This document shows, one piece after another, positions 59,395 to 64,000 of a stretch of DNA of 64,000 bases (within the stretch, counting starts at the first letter, position 1; every line of letters begins with the position of its first letter). The notes under the pieces were generated by a model, which saw nothing but the letters and a program-made list of their open reading frames with translations, was not told the origin of the DNA and did not search any database. The translations under genes were made by a program, and so were the position numbers. The DNA comes from Methanothrix harundinacea. Its GTDB lineage: Archaea; Halobacteriota; Methanosarcinia; Methanotrichales; Methanotrichaceae. The stretch spans positions 62,001 to 126,000 of the forward strand of contig DAXT01000021.1 of assembly GCA_002506535.1 (NCBI GenBank), given 5' to 3'.

Positions 59395-59761
59395 GCGCCG
59401 GACGCGGGGCCTTTCCTCCTTCCATCTCCTCCGTCTCCACGAGCTTGAGGGGGACGGCTCCCAGGGCCTTTCCCACCATCGCCTTGGCGATCCGGAAGGC
59501 GTGCTCCTCGTTCTCGGCGTCGTAGACCTTGATCTCGAAGAGGAGGCCGACGATGGCGGTTCCCGCCACCATGAAGACGCCGTCGAGGGACTCGCCGCAG
59601 GCGGGGCAGATCGTCTGGCCCACCTCCACCTCGACGAAGTCGAGCTTCTTGTTGTTCAGCCTCTTTCCAGCCTCCGATATAGCGACCCCGATGGCGTCGT
59701 CGGTGGACTTGACGTCTTTGACCAGCCAGGCGCCCTCCAGAAGGACGTTGAAGTTCGTCAT
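59384..59761 (-). CDS. DUF555/UPF0212-family protein
   Basis: This 125-residue protein starts MTNFNVLLEGAWLVKDV and contains AIGVAISEAGKRLN, the Cys pair CPACGE, and GLLFEIKVYDAENEEHAFRIAKAMVG, the pattern of a euryarchaeal DUF555 protein. The Cys pair may bind metal. The last ten residues (GGKAPRPARSR) are encoded in the 15-bp repeat region and may not be conserved. Function is unknown. Confidence 0.85.
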   Translation of the reverse strand: MTNFNVLLEGAWLVKDVKSTDDAIGVAISEAGKRLNNKKLDFVEVEVGQTICPACGESLDGVFMVAGTAIVGLLFEIKVYDAENEEHAFRIAKAMVGKALGAVPLKLVETEEMEGGKAPRPARSR

Positions 59762-59876
59762 GTAGTCCCTGGTTGGGGGATGGAGGATATGTATGTTTTC
59801 GATGGATCGAAGGCGAAATAGTCAGAGCGGCACTGTTGCGACCTTCAGGCACTCGCATCAAGGCTCGGCTTTTCAA

Positions 59877-60314
59877 CTATGGAGAAAACGTGGCCTTGAT
59901 GGTATACAGATATTGGGATTCTCGGTCTATTATGTCGTAATCAATGTTGAGGTACTCCAATGTAATGTCGCACCATCCCGGCTCGGATATGTAAGTCGTC
60001 AGGATGACGTCGTCGCCATACGATCCATAGGCCTCTCTTGGAAAGGGATCGGTGCTGGGAAATCCTGGACCAAACAAATATATTGATCCTTGTATTCCAG
60101 GTTGGACGTCCATCTCTATCGTCACAGTTCCCGGCTCTGCCACGTAAAGGTTCCAGAAATTCCTTTCGTCCATAGGGAACATCCACCCTTCATAAGTCCG
60201 GCCGAACTCCATTTCAGGATCCCCGTCCCCTCCTTTGCAGTACGCTGCTGGCAGCGTCGCGAGGGATATCAGCATCAGCGCCGTTATCGATAAAGCCCTA
60301 ATATATTTTCCCAT
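59877..60314 (-). CDS. small secreted protein
   Basis: The 145 residues from ATG 60314 have a signal peptide (MGKYIRALSITALMLISLATLPAAYC). The mature part resembles a small pre-peptidase C-terminal-like or jelly-roll beta domain: EGWMFPMDERNFWNLYVAEPGTVTIEMDV, then GSIYLFGP and ILTTYISEPGWCDITLEYL. No enzymatic motif. The open frame back to 60386 is a longer but less likely start. Confidence 0.7.
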   Translation of the reverse strand: MGKYIRALSITALMLISLATLPAAYCKGGDGDPEMEFGRTYEGWMFPMDERNFWNLYVAEPGTVTIEMDVQPGIQGSIYLFGPGFPSTDPFPREAYGSYGDDVILTTYISEPGWCDITLEYLNIDYDIIDRESQYLYTIKATFSP

Positions 60315-60482
60315 CTTCAAGTCTCCTCTACTATGCGGTTTTTCGCGTCGATGTTTTTCATTGATGACTATCAGATTCAAGTTCAATCGATATAAATTTT
60401 CTGATAGTGCCCGATACGCTCGAGATTGCCGTTCTCTCTGCTCTTACCTCTCCTCGCCCTTTCCTCCAGTTCCATTTCGACT

Positions 60483-61502
60483 TCACGGGAGATCGAACTC
60501 CGCCACCACCGGGGCGTGGTCTGACTCGGGGAACTTCTTGTCCGTCGAGAAGGCGATGGACTCGTCGTGGAGGATCTCGTTGTGGATCTCCGCCCCCCTG
60601 TAGAGGGCGAGCATACCCCTCGATACCAGGAGGTGGTCGAGCATCCTCCCTTTTCCGAGATGGAGGAAGGAGTAGCGGGATATTTCGGGGACCGTCAGCT
60701 CGCAGGGGACCATCACCCTCCCGGCGAGGTCGGGGTTTCCGGTGTTCTCGAGGTCGCCTCTGATCGCCTCGAGGGGGACCTCGGTGAGGTCGGCGTTGAG
60801 GTCGCCGCATACGACGATGAGGGCGTCCTCGTTTTGATCGAAGATCTTGTCGATGAGGATCCTCGCCTCCAGGGCCTGGCCGACCCGCTTCATCGCCGAG
60901 ATGAAGAACCCCTCCGCCCAGGCCGAGGCGTTCTTCCAGCTGTACCCGTCGAGCTGCCCCTTGATCGTGGAGGGGCGTCTGGACTTGAGGTGGAGGTTGA
61001 TGACGTCGATAGTCGAGCCGCCCGCCTTCACCCTAGCGTGGAGGATCGGCCGCTCCCAGGTCACCTCTTCGGCCTCTTTCCCCTTTCCCTTCTCCTTGCC
61101 CTCCCCCTCGCTTCCCGGGCTCTGGCCGAGGCGGTCCATCACCTTCCGATAGAGGGGCGCCGGGGCGTATTCGTGCTTGTACTGCTGGTGCGAGAGGATC
61201 TCGTAGCGGCTGAGGATGACGAGGTTTCTCTCGTCGTAGACCTGCTTTCCGTCTTTGGTCTTGGTGGACGCCACGAAGTAGTCGGCGTAGGGCGTCCCCT
61301 CGATCAGCCTGTGAAGGGCGAGAAGGCGGCGGGGCATTCCCACCTCCTCCTGGCCGTTCACCTCCTGCAGGCAGAGGATGTCGGCCTTCAGCCGCAGGAG
61401 CTGAGGTCTCATCACGGCGATCCTCTCGGCGAGGGTCGGCTTATCGCCGGGCTTGTCGTCGAGGTTTTCGAGGTTGAAGGTTGCTATGCGAAGGGTGGTC
61501 AA
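60483..61502 (-). CDS. endonuclease/exonuclease/phosphatase-family hydrolase
   Basis: The 339 residues have RIATFNLENLDD, the metal Glu in CLQEVNGQ, INLHLKS, VCGDLNADL and the C-terminal SDHAPVVAEF, the EEP (DNase I-like) active site in order. A low-complexity Gly/Lys/Glu loop (about residues 133-147) interrupts the domain. It may act on nucleic acids or phosphoesters. Confidence 0.88.
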   Translation of the reverse strand: MTTLRIATFNLENLDDKPGDKPTLAERIAVMRPQLLRLKADILCLQEVNGQEEVGMPRRLLALHRLIEGTPYADYFVASTKTKDGKQVYDERNLVILSRYEILSHQQYKHEYAPAPLYRKVMDRLGQSPGSEGEGKEKGKGKEAEEVTWERPILHARVKAGGSTIDVINLHLKSRRPSTIKGQLDGYSWKNASAWAEGFFISAMKRVGQALEARILIDKIFDQNEDALIVVCGDLNADLTEVPLEAIRGDLENTGNPDLAGRVMVPCELTVPEISRYSFLHLGKGRMLDHLLVSRGMLALYRGAEIHNEILHDESIAFSTDKKFPESDHAPVVAEFDLP

Positions 61503-62053
61503 GATACGGTCTCCTTTTCGGTTTGGGATGAGGGGGATGGGCTGATTGGCTTGTCAATCTGAAGCGCTTGTACATTTCGAAGTGTGGATGGACTCCATTT
61601 TGAAGAATACGTTCGGCTTTGGTTCTAATGGGTAAGGGCTAGACTGCATTGGTCATCGGTTAAGCCAAAAAACCGTTGAATAGAGACCAGGTAGCTGGTT
61701 TTTCGAAATAACAGTTTCAAGATTAAGTAATACGACTGACCTACTATCGAATTTCACGAAGGAAATCTAAAACATTATAATTAAATACTAAAAAATTATG
61801 CTCGGCATAGAAAACTGGCAAAATGCCCATAACCGATGACCAATGGGCAAGACTGAGGGTCATTTACATGAGTAACCAATTTGTCCAAATTCGAGTGCTT
61901 ATGTCCTTGAGAAGCAGGTAGCCAACCGTCCAGTTCAGTTTCACGTTCTTAGCTCTGGTGTTCTGAGCTGCCCTCCCTCCCATCTCCCTCCCATGGCAGG
62001 CGGTCGAGCTTAGAGGGGAAAATTTGCATTTGCTTGCTGTCTGACTCTTGGCT
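61503..62053. other. intergenic region with an inverted repeat, no gene
   Basis: About 550 bases, AT-richer than average around 61730-61800, with no credible ORF. It contains the inverted repeat listed separately and lies between the EEP gene's 5' end and the DUF4157 gene's 3' end. Confidence 0.6.
61647..61845. repeat. perfect 16-bp inverted repeat, 167 bases apart
   Basis: CATTGGTCATCGGTTA (61647-61662) has its exact reverse complement TAACCGATGACCAATG at 61830-61845. The right copy is nested in a short hairpin TGCCCAT...ATGGGCA. Such paired ends suggest a tiny non-autonomous element (MITE-like) or a large RNA stem. Confidence 0.75.
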
Positions 62054-63787
62054 TCAAGTCATATTTTTGTCCTTCGATCGAGGCAGCGGAGCCGATGTTC
62101 CATAATGCAAGGCCTCGCCCAACAGCGACCGTTTTGCCGCGTCATTGGTGATGATGCTGTTGGGGATGGTGGAACCATTAGGGGCCTTGAAGTTGGCCAT
62201 CTCGACATTCTCGAAGGTGATTGGATATATGTTGTGCCACTTGACGTGGACGATGGACCAGAGAATGTTATTGATAGAGACATACATCTCTGCGTTCGGG
62301 CCTGGAAAGGTATTCGATGACCACCATTTACCTGGAAGTACCTGCAGGATGCCAGCGCTGCGGGCTCGGTTGTAGGCCAAAGCCAGCTGCTCGGAAGTCG
62401 GCAGAACATAAGGATTGTTCCACAAATACCAGGCCGCATCACTGGCCGTCACGGTTTCGTTACAGGCTTCCTGTAGCATGGCACTGTAGTCGATGCGGTC
62501 CAGGCGCGCTGTTTCGATTACGTCGTCCAGGTCGGACATGATAGAATTGTAATCCGACACGTTATTTAGATATCTTTTCACTTTGGAGGCCGTGGCTTCG
62601 ATGACCTGCAGTTTATTGACCGCCTGTTCCAGCGTTGGTATTTGACTTGCTTCGGGCCTGTATAGAACCATCACCATCTCCGGATTAGCCTCGAACTTGC
62701 GGTAATCGTCGAGTTTGTCCTTCAGAGATTTCAGCTGTGAATTAAAGAAATTGTATTCTGACCCGGTGGGCGGGGAGAAGTTCCTCACATGGCGGCCCGC
62801 TAAAACGATGTTCGTGAAGCGCTGCACGGTCCTGCCGGCCTGCGCTGACAGACGATAGGAAACATTAGCCGGGTCTGATTGGGTCGATGACGTAGAGGAT
62901 TCCTTCGTTTGAAGTTCTACTTGCTCCAGTCCCATGAGCTGCATCGATGCTAACTGATCCTGCAACAATCCCTCAGACGCGCCTTGGAGTTGTGCAGAGC
63001 TTCCCAATACCTTTGCCCCCATCACAGCAGCTTCACGCATCTGCTCTTCATCATCATTGGCCGAAACCATGTACCTCATTTGAATTGTCGGCTTCACGTG
63101 GCCGTACTCCTGTTGCACCACATGCGTCAGCTCGTGCGCCAGAAGCCGCTGCCCCTCGGAGCTTCCGGGCCGAAACTCCCCCTGCCTGAGAAATATGTCC
63201 TGCCCTGTGGTGAAGGCCCGCGCCTGGATCGATCGGTTGAGCCTGTCGGCCTCTCCGTCATTGTGCACCCTCACCCTGCCGAAGTCGGCGCCGAAGGCCC
63301 GCTCCATCGGTCGGCGGACGCCATCCGTAAGGGGCTGCCCGCCGGACCGCGCCCTCTGGATCGCGGATTCGAGGTCCGATCCGACGTCTGAGCCCCCGGC
63401 GGGTTCGACTCCGGCGACCTTCCGCTGTATCTCCTCTTCCTCCTCCAGCGTCTCTTCAAGCTCCTCCTCGTCTTCCAAGTCTTCCTGCCTCTGGACCGAT
63501 TCCCGATCGGATGACGAGATCGTCTCGACGACCTGCCGCGCCACCCGGTCCGCCTCCTGCTCGTAACGATCGCCGACGGGGCCGAGGACGAGCTTCGGCT
63601 GGACGGTCTCCCGCGGGAGGATGCTGATATCGGCGAAGTTGAAGTCGATGCCGGGTCCTGCCGCTGGGGCCTCCTGCTCCTCGACCTTGGGAGCGAAGGG
63701 GCGCGGGGCGAAGATGCTCTCTGCATTCGCGGGCTTGATAGATGGACAGCACGAATCCTTCATCTGAACTCTTTCTCTCTTCATCAT
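62054..63787 (-). CDS. DUF4157-domain protein (eCIS-associated)
   Basis: The 577 residues start at ATG 63787, preceded by GGTGAGGTC. The DUF4157 domain (about residues 140-235) has RAFGADFGRVRVHNDGEADRLNRSI and the zinc-protease-like HELTHVVQQ (about residue 219). An acidic stretch (DLEDEEELEETLEEEEE) sits before it. The C-terminal 300 residues have no recognised domain and could be a toxin or effector. In bacteria and archaea DUF4157 marks proteins loaded into extracellular contractile injection systems; no tail-tube or sheath genes are in this window. Confidence 0.8.
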   Translation of the reverse strand: MMKRERVQMKDSCCPSIKPANAESIFAPRPFAPKVEEQEAPAAGPGIDFNFADISILPRETVQPKLVLGPVGDRYEQEADRVARQVVETISSSDRESVQRQEDLEDEEELEETLEEEEEIQRKVAGVEPAGGSDVGSDLESAIQRARSGGQPLTDGVRRPMERAFGADFGRVRVHNDGEADRLNRSIQARAFTTGQDIFLRQGEFRPGSSEGQRLLAHELTHVVQQEYGHVKPTIQMRYMVSANDDEEQMREAAVMGAKVLGSSAQLQGASEGLLQDQLASMQLMGLEQVELQTKESSTSSTQSDPANVSYRLSAQAGRTVQRFTNIVLAGRHVRNFSPPTGSEYNFFNSQLKSLKDKLDDYRKFEANPEMVMVLYRPEASQIPTLEQAVNKLQVIEATASKVKRYLNNVSDYNSIMSDLDDVIETARLDRIDYSAMLQEACNETVTASDAAWYLWNNPYVLPTSEQLALAYNRARSAGILQVLPGKWWSSNTFPGPNAEMYVSINNILWSIVHVKWHNIYPITFENVEMANFKAPNGSTIPNSIITNDAAKRSLLGEALHYGTSAPLPRSKDKNMT

Positions 63788-63798
63788 GATATCTGACC

Positions 63799-64000
63799 TC
63801 ACCGCTTCGAAGCATCTCTTGGGAGGGTGAAGGGCAATAGAATGAACCGCCGCCCCCACTCCTCCCGCCACTCTGACCTCCAGCTCCCGTCGGGGTTCCA
63901 GCGGCGGAGCTGGGCCTGGCCGTCCTCCGGCCGGTAAATGATGAGGTGGGGGGCGCCGTCCAGCTCGAAGGGCATGAGCTGATAGTTCAAACCCCACTCG
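63799..64000 (-). CDS. 3' end of a lectin-/propeller-like repeat protein (partial)
   Basis: A frame open to the window edge ends at 63799. The visible 66 residues (APHLIIYRPEDGQAQLRRWN, then a Trp-rich turn and LLPFTLPRD) resemble one repeat of secreted propeller/lectin-like (PLL, tectonin-type) modules. Its stop lies about 12 bases before the DUF4157 gene, so the two are probably one operon. Confidence 0.5.
   Translation of the reverse strand, partial: EWGLNYQLMPFELDGAPHLIIYRPEDGQAQLRRWNPDGSWRSEWREEWGRRFILLPFTLPRDASKR

Noticed and set aside
60567..61562. 331-residue plus-strand ORF
   Set aside because: Antisense to the EEP hydrolase, with Val/Glu/Asp/Leu bias and no homology.

Overview
The window looks like the chromosome of a methanogenic euryarchaeon, probably of the Methanothrix/Methanosaeta group. 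That placement is inferred: there are no rRNA or tRNA genes here and no database search was possible. The archaeal assignment is firm. There is an archaeal replication factor C small subunit, an XPD helicase, a HerA-type ATPase, a NYN protein, a pyrB-pyrI pair, a PspA/PspAA/PspAB/HtpX set, TATA-box promoters with short leaders, and many GTG/TTG starts. Coding DNA is GC-rich. Two places stand out as AT-rich: an Abi-like gene near the left end, and a gene-free island at about 33.4-34.5 kb.

Layout. 0-1.8 kb is a small defence/TA scrapyard: an orphan HicB, a MntA nucleotidyltransferase with a decayed HepT partner, and an Abi_C-domain protein. 1.9-6.9 kb (minus) holds branched-chain amino acid synthesis: cimA-ilvB-ilvN in one tight operon, with ilvC following. 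7.0-13.7 kb has an AAA ATPase coupled to a PhnP-like hydrolase, a secreted protein, a recombinase remnant, an APC permease and a voltage-gated-type potassium channel with a zinc ribbon. 14.1-17.9 kb is a lysine 2,3-aminomutase-like radical SAM gene overlapping two ATP-grasp ligase genes, the second fused to a GNAT acetyltransferase. This is the best candidate for an undescribed pathway. 18.0-19.7 kb is a STAND NTPase with TPRs. 19.8-26.3 kb has a secreted nuclease, a ferritin-like protein, a queuosine-precursor transporter, rfcS, ileS and a BFN protein. 26.3-36.9 kb has tandem repeats, a gingipain-like peptidase, a beta-helix protein, RNase Z, surE, the AT-rich island, a secreted protein, a peroxiredoxin and a b561-like membrane protein. 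36.9-43.8 kb has a frameshifted TspO, an HPPD-like VOC protein, an MFS carrier, HerA, a rhomboid protease and a NYN RNase. 43.9-49.4 kb (minus) has TatD, leuA, an FKBP, pyrB-pyrI and a stand-alone Cas4-like nuclease. 49.5-64 kb has a frameshifted photolyase-family gene, a DUF3160 protein, the Psp envelope-stress set, XPD, a DUF555 protein, an EEP phosphatase/nuclease and, at the right edge, a DUF4157 (eCIS-associated) protein beside a partial lectin-like ORF.

The most interesting sequence-level observation is at the 5' ends of the two LeuA-family genes, 40 kb apart. Each is overlapped by a very short ORF ending in W-D-R-F-(I/L). In both cases the ORF sits in the same relative frame to the main gene, and the main frame of leuA has no ATG, GTG or TTG before its conserved catalytic N-terminus. 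This fits either a conserved leader peptide or +1 frameshifting at a stop codon. rfcS also lacks a canonical start where its Shine-Dalgarno sequence and conserved N-terminus predict one. tspO and the photolyase-family gene each carry one simple-sequence indel, which could be real decay, phase variation or sequencing error.
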